A stretch of 64,000 bases of DNA, taken from contig CM040092.1 in the NCBI GenBank assembly GCA_022496805.1, positions 19,114,113 to 19,178,112 on the forward strand, given 5' to 3'. Below are positions 45,955 through 56,582 of this stretch, piece after piece. The notes below the pieces were generated by a model. That model had not been told where the DNA came from. It did not search any database and worked only from the letters and a program-made list of their open reading frames with translations. The translations under genes and the position numbers were made by a program. Numbering within the stretch: the stretch's first letter is position 1; each line of letters begins with the position of its first letter. The DNA comes from Pohlia nutans. Lineage: Eukaryota; Streptophyta; Bryopsida; Bryales; Mniaceae.

Positions 45955-46762
45955 ACAACAATGGATGCACCATGCGAGAGCTCAACAGTGCCGAATCCAA
46001 AGTATAGCCAGTACCTAAACCCTAAGCGTCTAAAACGCCCAATATGGCCATCTGCATCACTGAACTTTGCAACGGTGGCATTTCCTCATTTTACCTCGGT
46101 ATTCTGATTGCAGTACATCATTTTCAAGCTCTTTTTCTATACAAGATCAACAGTGTCAATAGTGTCAAACTGAAGTCGTTTTCACATAAACAAATGATTT
46201 GCAGCAAGGGGTCCAATTTTCCTACATTACAGAAAACACACAGTGGACGCTTAGGGGTTCAACCCTAATCTGGGAAGAGGATGATGATCAGAAACAAGAA
46301 GAATTCATCCCATTGAGAGCAAAGAAAATCCAACGTACGTCCTAAAATGGCGAGTTACAATTCAGCAGCTATACAAGGTTCTGAGTGTCAGATATGGCTC
46401 GCATGATGCACCCGATGCCAGCCATTTTCATAAAGCTTTCAATTACAACAATGGATGCATGCAAGAGCTTAACAGTGCCAAATCCAAAGCACTAGAAGCA
46501 AAATAGCCAGTACTTCAACCCTAATCTGGGAAGAGGACGGCGATCAGAAACAAGAAGAATTCATCACATTGAAAGCAAAGAAAATCCAATACAATGTACA
46601 CACAACCATGGAAGAGCAAACAGATCAAAAATACACCAGAAAACAATGAGGTGGAAAACGTACGTCCTAAAATGGCGATTAAAATTTCAGCAGCTATACA
46701 AGGTTCTGAGTGTCAGATATGGCTCGCATGATGCACCCGATGCCAGCCATTTCATAAAGCTT
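45955..46762. repeat. Tandem duplication covering the 3' end of ARPC5
   Basis: Copy A (45955-46440) and copy B (46440-46762) share, in order, GGATGCA...GAGCT(C/T)AACAGTGCC, CCCTAATCTGGGAAGAGGA, AAACAAGAAGAATTCATC, ACGTACGTCCTAAAATGGCG and the last ~60 bases of the ARPC5 coding end. Copy A's piece of coding sequence (46374-46437) is a non-functional relic. Copy A has an extra TTAA-type element, and copy B has ~75 bases that A lacks. Confidence 0.85.
46015..46262. mobile_element. TTAA-type element, CGTCC family, in duplication copy A
   Basis: Starts CTAAACCCTAAGCGTCTAAA and ends TGGACGCTTAGGGGTTCAA, so the ends are inverted ACCCTAAGCGTC repeats with imperfect TTAA copies (CTAA, TTCAA). Duplication copy B at the equivalent place (46500-46515) reads CCAGTACTTCAACCC with no element. 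Confidence 0.75.
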
Positions 46763-47131
46763 TTCATGAAGCCTAAGACAGAGGTCACACGTGATGCGAT
46801 CCCCTGTTGCTAACCCTCGGTACAGATACTTCATGAGAATGTCGTGGAGCTCGGGGTTGAGTCCCATCAGCAGGCCGTCCACATCTTTCGTGGTCATCAA
46901 GACGCGATGCACCAGGATCCAGTTCGCAGACTTGCACCGCTGGTCGCGTGTTTGCGTGGGCGAATCCTGAAGAGCCGTCTCCAAGGCCTCGGTGTACTGC
47001 GGAACCCTTAGCAGGCGCTCCACCTGCCGCGACTTGCCCTCGATCCGGGCGATGATCACCTCGGGAGACTCGGTTTCAACGAATGTGTCCGCGTCCAGCA
47101 CTGACGATGCGTTGTCTTCGTCGTCCGCCAT
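46694..47131 (-). CDS. ARPC5: Actin-related protein 2/3 complex subunit 5
   Basis: 145 residues, a single uninterrupted ORF. ARPC5 (p16-Arc, CROOKED in Arabidopsis) is the small subunit of the seven-subunit Arp2/3 complex, which nucleates branched actin filaments in the cytoplasm. Family blocks are clear: ALQDSPTQTRDQRCKSANWI, VLMTTKDVDGLL, LMKYLYRGLATG, LHEKLYEMAGIGCIMRAISD. The length is close to the usual 130-150. The start at 47131 (MADDEDNASS) is the first ATG in frame; the frame stays open only to a TTG at 47161. The lack of introns in a gene-dense, intron-rich neighbourhood is notable, but the frame is intact and upstream repeats look like its leader, so I take it as functional. Its 3' end is duplicated downstream. 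Confidence 0.92.
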   Translation of the reverse strand: MADDEDNASSVLDADTFVETESPEVIIARIEGKSRQVERLLRVPQYTEALETALQDSPTQTRDQRCKSANWILVHRVLMTTKDVDGLLMGLNPELHDILMKYLYRGLATGDRITCDLCLRLHEKLYEMAGIGCIMRAISDTQNLV

Positions 47132-47161
47132 CGCCAGGAGGTTTCTAAACCCTTGGAACAA

Positions 47162-47640
47162 TCGTTCGTTCTGGTCCTACAGTTCTCGGATTTCGATCGC
47201 GAAAAGCTTCACGGAATGCTGAAAAAACGAGCCAGAAGATGCAATCGAAGAAAAACCTAATGGCCTAACCCTTGCCAATTTAAACAATCATTCTGGTCCT
47301 ACAGTTCTCGGATTTCGATCGCGGAAAGCTGAAGAAACGAGCCAGAGAATGCAATCGAAGGAAAACCTAATGGCCTAAACCCTTGCCAATTGTCCACTCG
47401 TTCTGGTCCTACAGTTCTCGAATTTCGATCGCGAAAAGGTTCGCGGAAAGCTGAAGAAACGAGTGAGAAGATGCAATCGAAGGAAAACCTAATGGCCTAA
47501 ACCCTTGCCAATTGGAACAATCGTTCGTTCTGGTCCTACAGTTCTCGGATTTCGATCGCGAAAAGGTTCGCGGAAAGCTGAAGAAACGGGCGAGACGATG
47601 CAATCGAAGGAAAAACTAATGGCAGTTGGATTGGGAGCTG
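47162..47640. repeat. Fourfold tandem repeat at the 5' side of ARPC5
   Basis: Four copies, each ~115-122 bases, of a unit starting TTCTGGTCCTACAGTTCTCG, then ATTTCGATCGCG, GATGCAATCGAAG and ACCTAATGGCCTAA (starts near 47168, 47290, 47400, 47527). The first copy abuts the ARPC5 start, so the array covers its leader or core promoter. Confidence 0.85.
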
Positions 47641-48174
47641 CACATCAATCTGCGAATCTCGGCATGGCAGATTGTTGCCCGCCAAGATGGGACAGAAGGG
47701 AGCGAGAAGAAGACTGCGAGTGCTTCTTTTAGACTTTAGAGTTTACAGGCTTCGATGGCCCCACATACACCAATGCTGCCGCATGCATGCATGCGTCAGG
47801 TAACTTTGAGGGAATCTGTTGTCAACCAAGAAATATAAAATACGCAATTAGAAATTATTCTAACGCATGATAGAAAGGAACGCAACGCAAAAAAGGAGCA
47901 TGGTTCTACTTGCGGCACTGTAAGGGCGAGTCCCCATAGGCCACCCGTGCCCACTCTCTGCAGAGAGAATAAACCAATTTTAGCTCCTGCTTTGGATTAG
48001 AGGACGGGTGCTAGAGCGATAGGACGGGCTTGGCACTTCCTCAAACCAAGGCCGCTGTCTTTTAGAGACCCGCTCTCACTTTTATTAAAGAAGAATCAGA
48101 GAAGGTTGAACAGTGAACCGGTTGTCTATTATCTGCAAGAGCGGGGACGGGCGGCCCATGGGGAGAGGCTCTAA
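47641..48174. other. No gene; repeat shared with 51687-51830
   Basis: 47757-47890 (CATACACCAATGCTGCC, CATGCGTCAG, ACGCATGA) is a diverged copy of 51690-51830, so the same repeat lies on both sides of this transposon cluster. No supported ORF. Confidence 0.5.
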
Positions 48175-48691
48175 GGGCATCCTCAGTCGTCTCCTTCTAA
48201 GCTCACTGCAAACCAAAACCTATCTTTTGACTGAACTAAAATTAGAAAGTGAAATTACCAACATTAAAAGCGCAGTTAATATTACAGAAATTACACTTCA
48301 AGAAAAAAAAATTGTGAAATTGGGACGTAGGTGAAATGTCCCATTGAAAACACCACATTTTCAAAATTTAGAGGGAGTGCACCAAATCTTGCTTAAAAAT
48401 GGAAAGATCCTCCCACACTCCCTCTAAATTTCAAAAATATAGAGGGAGTAAGGGAGGATCTTTCCATTTTTAAGCAAAATTAACCACACTCCCTCTAAAT
48501 TTTGAAAATGTGGTGTTTTCAATGAGGGATTTCACCTTCGTCAAATTTTTACAATTTTTTTTGCTTGAGAAATATCTCACGTTTATTTAGATGCGCTTCT
48601 AATGATAGTAATTTCAGTTTCTAATTTTAGGTCAGTCAAAAAATAAGTTTTGATTTGCAGTGAGCTTTACCGTGTTGCACTCATGATGCTC
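48175..48691. mobile_element. Tourist-like (PIF/Harbinger) MITE, near-total foldback
   Basis: Ends GGGCATCCTCAGTCG and the complement of GAGCATCATGAGTGC, flanked by TAA on both sides (48172-48174 and 48692-48694), the 3-base target of PIF/Harbinger elements. The whole 517 bases is an inverted repeat centred near 48432 with a tight GAGGGAGT-rich hairpin in the middle. Confidence 0.75.
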
Positions 48692-48887
48692 TAATGCAAT
48701 TGCAGAGTGCTTGAACAGTAGTTGCAGCGAGAAAAAACAAAGCTTTAAATATTTTTTTGTTTCTCCATTTCGGGAACACTAATGCATGTGCAGGGGTTTG
48801 GTGGGAATGGGCCATGAGCATGTCCATCAAACGCTTGCAGGGCCGCGTGATTATTAGAGGTACCATTAACCCAAAGATCAATTAAGA

Positions 48888-49082
48888 GGGTACATCAAAA
48901 AAGTTGGGCCAGACTATTTTGGTGCCATTTTGACACCAAAGGCCGCATGTAGGTCATTTTAGTGTCATTTTATCCATACTAGGTTGATATGGAAGTTGGC
49001 ACCAAATTATCTTAATTGTATTTCAATGCACCATCATGGCACCATGTTCACATGCCTTGAAGTTCCTGATGTACCCTTAACC
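48888..49082. mobile_element. Small element with GGGTACATCA ends
   Basis: GAGGGTACATCA at the left and the complement of GGGTACATCAGG at the right, with TTAA just outside both. About 190 bases, non-coding. It may be another TTAA-target element with different ends. Confidence 0.5.
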
Positions 49083-50058
49083 TCTAATTTTCAATGAAAT
49101 TTGTTGAAATGGATATGAACTAGGGTGATCTCATTGAGGTAATCTTTTTGAATTTTCTTGTTATTTAAAATCTGTAAATCCACTTTTTTCAATACTACCA
49201 TCACACTAAAAGTCAATTCAATTTGAATAGTCTTGCATCAATGGCCTTTTTTCCGGTGGGGTACTGGCTCATTGTCAACGAACAGACACTTTATTCACGC
49301 CAGCCTAAAAAGAAGCCCGAAGTTTCTATCTATCTCAACTCAATCAAATTTCACATACTTTTATAATTGTAAATGTTATAAAGAGTACATTCTAATAGTT
49401 TCAGATCCTACCATTGCATAGTAAAATAAATTTACCAAGTTACTTCCACAAAAAAAGCACTAAAAATGTTATTATTTGTGAAAAATGAAAGTTTGAAAGT
49501 ATCCATCAACCTAAAATGGGTGGATTGGTCCTTTAGGGATTAACCAAACATACTATACTTACTTAGAGATCAAGTGTATAGAACATTACAAAGAATTAGT
49601 TCAATGGTTATGATCAAGTGTATTTTTAACTCAAAATTTGTCACACAATTAAGATATTAAATGATTATTTTATGATTTTATATGAGATTTTTTCGAATAA
49701 TTTGCAATGTAATTTTTTAGTAGATAACTATATTGTACATATCATTATATTATTATAATACATGAATAATGTAATTCTATGATATAAAAAAGTTGGATCT
49801 TAATACCATAGTATCTATCCCTAGTTTGGTTTAGTAGTGCCCAATGATTCATTAGTTTCCATTTTTAGTTTTAGTAGGGAATATTTTAATATTTAAATGT
49901 TTCATGATTTTAAAACTTAAGTTAAAAATATTTTGGCACTACCCATAAGACTTTTGGACTCATGCCTTTATTGAAAGGATGAATATGATTACAACGTTTG
50001 GACCCATGCCTTTGTTAAAAGGATGAACACAATTACAACTTTTAGATTCATGTCTTGG
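49083..50058. other. No gene; decayed repeat
   Basis: 49247-49545 is the partner of 16455-16996 and ends in a TTAA-type terminus. 49940-50050 has three rough copies of an ACTCATGCCTTTATTGAAAGG unit. No ORF of note. Confidence 0.5.
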
Positions 50059-50451
50059 TTAACCCTTAAACGTTAAGAGGACTTGGGCGGAGCATCCTGG
50101 AAGGCATCTAAATTTTCGGAGGGAAAAAAATATAAATATAAATAAAAATATAAAATAAAAATGAAAAAACAGCTCTATTGGCCAACATTGTTGCGGCACT
50201 GTACCACTGCAGCACTTTTCAAGAAACAACCTCTGCTGCCCCAACCTCAACTTTTGTTCATTTTGATAACTTTGATTACTTGCCAATGACTCTAAAATCT
50301 TCTAAATGAGGCGCAAATTTGCAATTTAGATCGCTTTTTCAATAGCTTTCCAACGCACCAATCCTCGCTTGATTTGGTTGAGAAAATTTACTTTTTTTCA
50401 ATTATTCCTTTTTAAAAAGCCCGTGGGGTTTTTTTGACATTTAAGGGTTAA
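50059..50451. mobile_element. TTAA-bounded element, first of three joined elements
   Basis: TTAA at 50059-50062 and 50448-50451; ends CCCTTAAACGTTAAGAGG and the complement of CCCTTAAATGTC. About 393 bases, non-coding. The neighbour 50448-50846 is the same element in the opposite orientation. Confidence 0.85.
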
Positions 50452-50846
50452 TCCTTAAACGTCAAGGTAAGCCCCATGGGCTTAGTAAAAAGAGAATAAT
50501 GAAGAAAAAAGTGGATTTTCTCAACCAAATCAAGCGAGGATTGGTGCGTTGGAAAGCTACTGAAAAAGCGATCTAGATTCCAAATTTGCGCCTCATTTGA
50601 AAGATTGTGGAATCGTTGGTAAGCAATCAAAGTTATCAAATTGAACAAGTTTTGAGGTTAGGGCAGCTGAGGTTCAGCAGTTTAGCAGTGCTACTGTGCT
50701 ACAGTGCCGCAGTGCTACAGTGCTAGCCAGCAGTGCCCAGCAGAGCCGTTTTTGCATTTCTTTCATTTTTTTCGTTTTTTTTTTTTTTTCCTCCAAAAAT
50801 TTAGATGCCTTGCGGGCTGCCCCGCCCAGGCCCTCTTGACGTTTAA
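50448..50846. mobile_element. TTAA-bounded element, inverted neighbour
   Basis: Shares the TTAA at 50448-50451 with the previous element and ends at TTAA 50843-50846. Its sequence is the reverse complement of 50059-50451 with some divergence (for example CAAATCAAGCGAGGATTGGT against its complement at 50363-50382). Confidence 0.85.
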
Positions 50847-51130
50847 CCCCTAAACGTCCCTGGCTATTTTTGGCTGGAAAACATCCGAATTTGTCATTAT
50901 ACTTCATGTGCTAAATTCGTTTGGGTATGAGGCTATCTTACTATTGTAGCCGCTTGATCTCAAAGATAATAGGGAGAAGGGATACTGTTGCAAATATGGG
51001 TTTGAAATGATGGGCGGATTGGAAGATTATAAAGTTTGATCATGCAAAGTAGGTGACTAAAATGGGCGGGCAGTAGAGGTAGGGTCTATTTCAAGGTGAA
51101 ATTCGTTCTCAATTTTTTGAATATGAAAAT
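50843..51130. mobile_element. TTAA element, CGTCC family, right end missing
   Basis: Shares TTAA 50843-50846 with the previous element and starts CCCCTAAACGTCCCTGGCTA. It follows the family at 20839 and 55768 until about 51130 (GTGAAATTCGTTCTC), then stops. Confidence 0.65.
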
Positions 51131-52099
51131 ATTACCAACAAATGTATTAGTCAGCTTGAAGTTAGGAAGGACAGGGAGAAAGAATTTTGCTATTCTAAAT
51201 GAAACTCCAAGATGTAGTCTCCTTGCAATGGGGGTGAGTCATAGAAATATCAAAATTTTGCGCAGAATCCCGGCTGGCCAAAGCACTTCCAAAAAGTTTA
51301 TATGATGGCCTGAGGAGCTGTCCAGGCATGCAAAAAATAGACGGGCCGCGTTGGGCACTTGCATCTTCACTGCCCGGAATGGAGTGGTTGTCAGAAAGGG
51401 TGACGCGGCAGTATGTACCCGGCAGGTGGCAACCCCTGAGTGGGAGCTTCTCATGTTCCTGCAACCGCCCTTCGGCCTTCAACCTTGATCCTGGCGCTGC
51501 CTGCGACCATGTGATTGGTGGGCTGGGTACTAAATCATGTAGCTGCAGTTGAGCATCTGGCTCGCTCCCCCCTCTGACGATTGCTGAGTGAATGGCTGAG
51601 TCACTGTCCACAATAATATTCTATTTCTGCCGTGGATAATGAATAACTGACAATGCGGGTCGTGAATATATACACGTCCCCCACACTGAAGGCCCGTTCA
51701 CATACACCATTTCTGGTGCACGCATGTGTGCGTCAGAGAACTGTGAAGGAATATGAGGTAAATAGGAAAATCTAAAATATGCATAGAGGAATTACACTAC
51801 CGCATGACAAAAAGCAATGCAACGGATCAATCATTGACCGGTGGAGGGGACATGGAGGGACGCAATGAGGGTACGAGAGCGCCTGCACGGGCCCGATCGA
51901 TTTGTCGATGTTACACATTGCGTCTAATTCAATCGTAGATTGATTCCCAACTAACGCGTGATTGTTTGGAGTTAGTGTAGGGCTTCGGTTCGACATTTGT
52001 TTTCGCTGGACAAGCTGCTGGAGTAGAGAGATGCGTGTGGGAAGGGCTGGTGAGGAGTTAGTATTCGATCTCGCAGACCGCTAGTTTTGGTTAGATCGC
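51131..52099. other. GC-richer stretch, no gene established
   Basis: 51239-51611 has an open minus-strand frame of 138 codons and another frame reading TAASPFLTTTPFRAV, reminiscent of a plastid transit peptide, but nothing follows to support a gene. 51690-51830 repeats 47757-47890. The start of the LINE is somewhere after 51830. Confidence 0.4.
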
Positions 52100-52159
52100 A
52101 GTGGCAGATCCAGATTGATCGCCCTAAAATCCGTAGCAGGGCGCGTATGAGTTCCCAAG

Positions 52160-53392
52160 ATGCAATATCCAGGAAAGGAGCTGGGAGCAACTTGGACACA
52201 AGAAGGAAGGAGTCATGAGAACGAACAGGAGAAGCGGAAGGACAAGGAAGATGAAGAGATGGGCGAATCTTCGACCTCAAGTTCCTCGGATACGATGAAA
52301 TTGCAGCTGGCACATGCCCCAATGAAGAAGTCGGTCAAAGAACAGAGGGCACTAGCTGAGCGACTTGCACGTCACGAGTCGGTTGAGCCCGCACTGGTAG
52401 CGGCGGCCACTGACCTGGGCCAATTCTCGAAACTCCACCGAACTAAGGCCAATCATGGGGGGAACTTCCCTGTTCGTGTGGAAAGGAGCAGCTTCGGCTT
52501 CCTGGTCAAATATGATGATGAATTGATGGCATCGAGCAACGATAAAGTCCAACATTAGATGAAATAATATCAAAAGAAAGTCATAATCGCGTTCTTTGTT
52601 GGAGGGAGAGTTCACCAAATGTCACTTCAAGAATGGGCAGCGATAGTAAGTATGGAGATCTAGGAAGATTGTCGAATTGGAAGGGAACTCGGTCACGGCT
52701 TATTCCAGCTTATCAGAACGCAAGAGGCAGCCACACAAAAGGTCCTAATGCTCACTCCCCATTTATCGGAATGGGGTACTTGAATTTTGCAAACTTGGAT
52801 TCCAAGTTTCAATCATAGCAAACCTACGGGCACCAAAATGCGTATTTGGATCACCCGTAAAGTCGTCCCAAATAAATTCATAAGTAGCGCATTTGAAATT
52901 GCTCAAAGCTTCAGCATGGTGCTAGGTAAAAACCTGGACAACCCTAGTAGCCCCGACCAGAATTACTGCATTGCAGTGCAAACAGGGGAACCATTCGTTC
53001 TTACAATTCGTGCTGAGAATCCAGTAACATGCGCAGTCACGAATATAGAAGTCGACTACAACAATTTGCCAATTAGGTGCAGATTTTGTCTGTCCACGTC
53101 ACACCTAATCCGAGAATGCAGGGCCCTACATAGAGGAAAACCCCTGGACTCGCACAAGAGTACACAAGAACAAAAGAATCAACAGACGGGAGAACAAGGA
53201 TTCAGAACATGGGTTACCCCAACATATCGCAATAACCTGAGGGAACGCGTGTTAACCAGAGGAATGTCCAAGCACAAAAGTCAATCACGAGGGAGCAACT
53301 CTCGAGGAAAAACCGACACATCACAGAAAGAAAGCGAGGAACATTCATATACATCGGAAGGTACCAGCACAACTCCAAATCATCCTAGATGA
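52160..53392 (+). pseudogene. LINE ORF1 (gag-like) with a CCHC zinc knuckle
   Basis: Two pieces in different frames: 52160-52558 (acidic, Ser-rich, ends VERSSFGFLVKYDDELM) and 52787-53392. The second has CRFCLSTSHLIREC at about residues 91-104, a C-X2-C-X4-H-X4-C zinc knuckle that binds RNA, followed by a basic, Ser-rich tail. This is the usual plan of plant L1 ORF1. The ATG ORF at 53597-54118 continues with no domain I recognise. Confidence 0.7.
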
Positions 53393-54389
53393 AGGGACAC
53401 ACAAGTAGCGAACGGGGAGGCAGGGATTCAAAGCTGTCCAAATGTGGACCCAGCAAGGGGCCCAATTGAGAGGCCAAACGCATCCCTCGATTGGCACTGC
53501 TAGAGTCGGAGAGAACGCGAACGGGTATACGCTTCATCACCACTTCAGTCGGTATTTATGAACCCGGCGGAATTTGAATAGTGTTGCACTAAAGGGATGG
53601 CAAGACGTCAAGTGCAAGATGAAAACATGGTGGCGTCTCAAGGAGCGACGGCCGGTAGCCTCGCAGGCACGGAGCTATGCCGATACCGTAAATCGCATAC
53701 GGGGAAACCAGGTGAGGCATTTCAAAACATGGCCGGCACACCCCCGACCCTCAGTGCCATACGCGTCACCCACGCAGCGGGCACGATCGTCAAAATTGGG
53801 ATGCTGGCAGCCACAGATAATCCGAAGGGAGACACGTCGTTCGGGGGACCACATAATCTCCACATAAGCGAAACAACAAAAAAAGTACCATGGCAGAGAG
53901 CGAAAATCTCGAAGGAACATCACGCTCCCAGGGCCCACTATCCACCGACGGCATGGAATAGTCCTTCGCTTGTGAAAGTGAACCAGTGGCCCATAATCTT
54001 GGTCACATCCCGCGCACTAGAACAGGGGGCTACATTAGTAACTCTCACACCGATCATCTCAGCTTTAGATAAAAAGGATCCATGCTTGACCGCTGGGGCA
54101 AAACGACATACGTGGTAAACAGGGGAGTAGTGGAGCAAATACCTGAGCACGTACTTCCATAGATGCAAGAATGGCTCATTGAACAAGGCGTGTACACGGT
54201 GCTACTTTCATCACCTACACGGCTGCAATTCGCTCTACAGACTGTAGAGCGGAGAAACGACTTAGGTGTGCAATCCCGAGGGAAAAAGAAGTGCTGCAGG
54301 AGCCCGGCACAGGCGCCCAGGAACATCGAGAGAAGTTCTCACGTCCGGTCAGTAGCGGCCAACCTAACAAAGAATTTTGAATGTAGTTA

Positions 54390-55410
54390 GCCATCATCAA
54401 CAAAAACGTTCAAGTTATGAACGATATGGTCAAAGCAGGCGTTATCGAGAACTACATCAGAAATCACCTTAGCAACGCAGACATAGTATGTCTTCAAGAG
54501 CTTCAGCTACAGGGATGTATAATCTAGAACTTCCGTAATTTTTTTGTGGCCGGAGGCGCGTTTCTTTGGAAGCGAAGCACACCCAGCCTATACTAATGAG
54601 GATAATGCAGACGGTGCAAGCAGTGGAGGAACATGGATGTGGATCGCCTCTAAGTTCACTCACCATGTTCATGGATCCGGCCAATTCCTCATGGGCAATG
54701 CATCATGGATAAGGATACGAGGGGTCCCACGACAAGACCTATCAATTCTAATTATCTATGCTCCCCACACTTCGGCACCTAGATGCAATTTATGGATGGA
54801 ACTCCATGGCACTCTCCCTCGTGACTGCAGATAGGTGTTCACGGGCGATTGGAAGTTCATCGACAGTAAGTCTGACAAATCCAACCGCCGAGCGCCAAAC
54901 ACAACAGGGAAGGAAAAGAGGGTGTTTTTGGAGCTCAAGGATACCTTCCAAGTCTGTGACTCATTCCCGGCCAGGAACTGGGTGAGATACAGCTGGGACA
55001 ACAACAGGGTCCTTGCCCGTCAAGACAGGACGTAAACCTTTCAGGGCTGCGAGTCCAATATTACGCACACGGATTACAAAGTTTTAGGATATTGCGGGGC
55101 ATCTTATGATTTGGCCGTTTGGAGGTAAATATGGCTCAAATCGGAGGGAACCATAAATCACAACACGTTATGAACTCGGCCTTCCTGAAATACACAGAGG
55201 GGAGAAACAGGATCCCAGAACTCGGGTGGAGCCAACCAACGCTCCCATTCTACGGAACACTCCTTCAGTGCCTCACATTCTACAAAGAGCACTGTATCCA
55301 GAAAGCCATAGAACGTAGATTATTCGAGTTCGAACTCCGCCAGAAGGAAGAGAGATTTGTAACCGACCTACACGCTCGACCCAGGGATCCTGACCTCAAG
55401 GAATAAGCTG
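54390..55410 (+). pseudogene. LINE endonuclease domain, broken
   Basis: Pieces read NADIVCLQELQLQGC (about 54470-54520, with the metal-binding Glu), GGTWMWIASKF, ILIIYAPHTSAPR, LWMELHGTLPRDC, then after a stop at about 54833 GDWKFIDSKSDKSN and an SWDNNR segment. These are the ordered motifs of an APE-type endonuclease that nicks target DNA. At least three frame changes or stops separate them. Confidence 0.7.
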
Positions 55411-55767
55411 CAGGGGTTGAGCAGCAGGTAAACGCTTTGGAGAAGTGAAAGTTGGAGAGTGAACGATTGTGGAGCCGGCTAAAATTGAAGGTGCACGGAG
55501 AGTTTCTCGCACAAGCCTTCTTCCGATGTCATCGCGCGCAGTCATCGGCATGCCACATCACGGAACCTACTGATTCTAAGGGGATCACTCGTACCAGCCA
55601 AAAATAGTTTGGGTACATATGTCAAACCTACTACGAGGCCTTATACAGGGCTAGGCAACCCACACAGAAGACGTCGGAAGCCGAAGCTATTGCCCTGGGA
55701 TACCTCTCTGGTAAGGTACAAGTCCTCATGAAGAGCAGCTGACGAGCTCCAAGTACAGGTTCAGAGC

Positions 55768-56582
55768 TGAACCCCAAAGGGTCCCTAGCTTTTTTGGGCT
55801 TAAAATCATCATTGTTGTTGATGTGTTATACGTCTAAATGTAAGTGAGGTGTAGAAATCTCCACCGTACAATCTTGTAACATACGTGTTGTAGATCATGT
55901 GGATCAATTTTGGGGTCATTTGGCCATATAGATTGTAAGATCATAGTGTTTTAGTGCTAAAAAAGGATGCTGACATTTTCCTAGCAGCACAGTTAGAGGT
56001 GAAATTCGTTTTCGAAATTACTCAAATGAAAAAACTTTCAACTATAAACTAGTTCAGAATCATCATATACACACTGTGGTACCAAAAAAGCCTCATGAAT
56101 TAATTTAATGTGCCCTACAAGGGCCTTGCAATGTCAAAAAGTAGCCCGAAAAGTGACCCATTTGAACCAATAATCAAAAAGTGTTCAACCTAGACCCCTG
56201 CACTAAAATGACTCCCACTCATTCATAACAACATGGATGGAACTGAAAATTTTACCATGATAAGTAGACTTCAAGGGGAATTCAACCCAACAACTTTTAT
56301 TGAAAACGGGCTTGGGATGAAGGAGATACAAGCTCCCCATGTTGCTGCCATCAAAATTCACGGAACTGTCCAAAAAAGAAAAACCTACTTTCATATGATC
56401 ACCATGAATTTAATTCATCTTGGATTGATCTGAAATTTTTACCACACTTTCCATACATCATGCGGGGAGTATTTTTAAAATTGGAGCAAAATTGGACACG
56501 TTTTGCAAAAGTTAGAGCTCGTCGAAGGTGAATGTCCCTCAAAAACGTCCAACATATGGACGCCAGGACGCTTAGGGGTTAA
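55768..56582. mobile_element. TTAA element, CGTCC family, inserted in the LINE
   Basis: Left end CTGAACCCCAAAGGGTCCCT, right end GGACGCTTAGGGGTTAA. It matches 20839-21962 along its body without that copy's inner insertion. The LINE endonuclease and linker lie to the left and the reverse transcriptase resumes right after it. Confidence 0.8.

Noticed and set aside
51239..51454. Plastid transit peptide-like frame
   Set aside because: Ser/Thr/Ala-rich composition alone is weak, and no mature protein follows in any frame. GC-rich composition may create it by chance.
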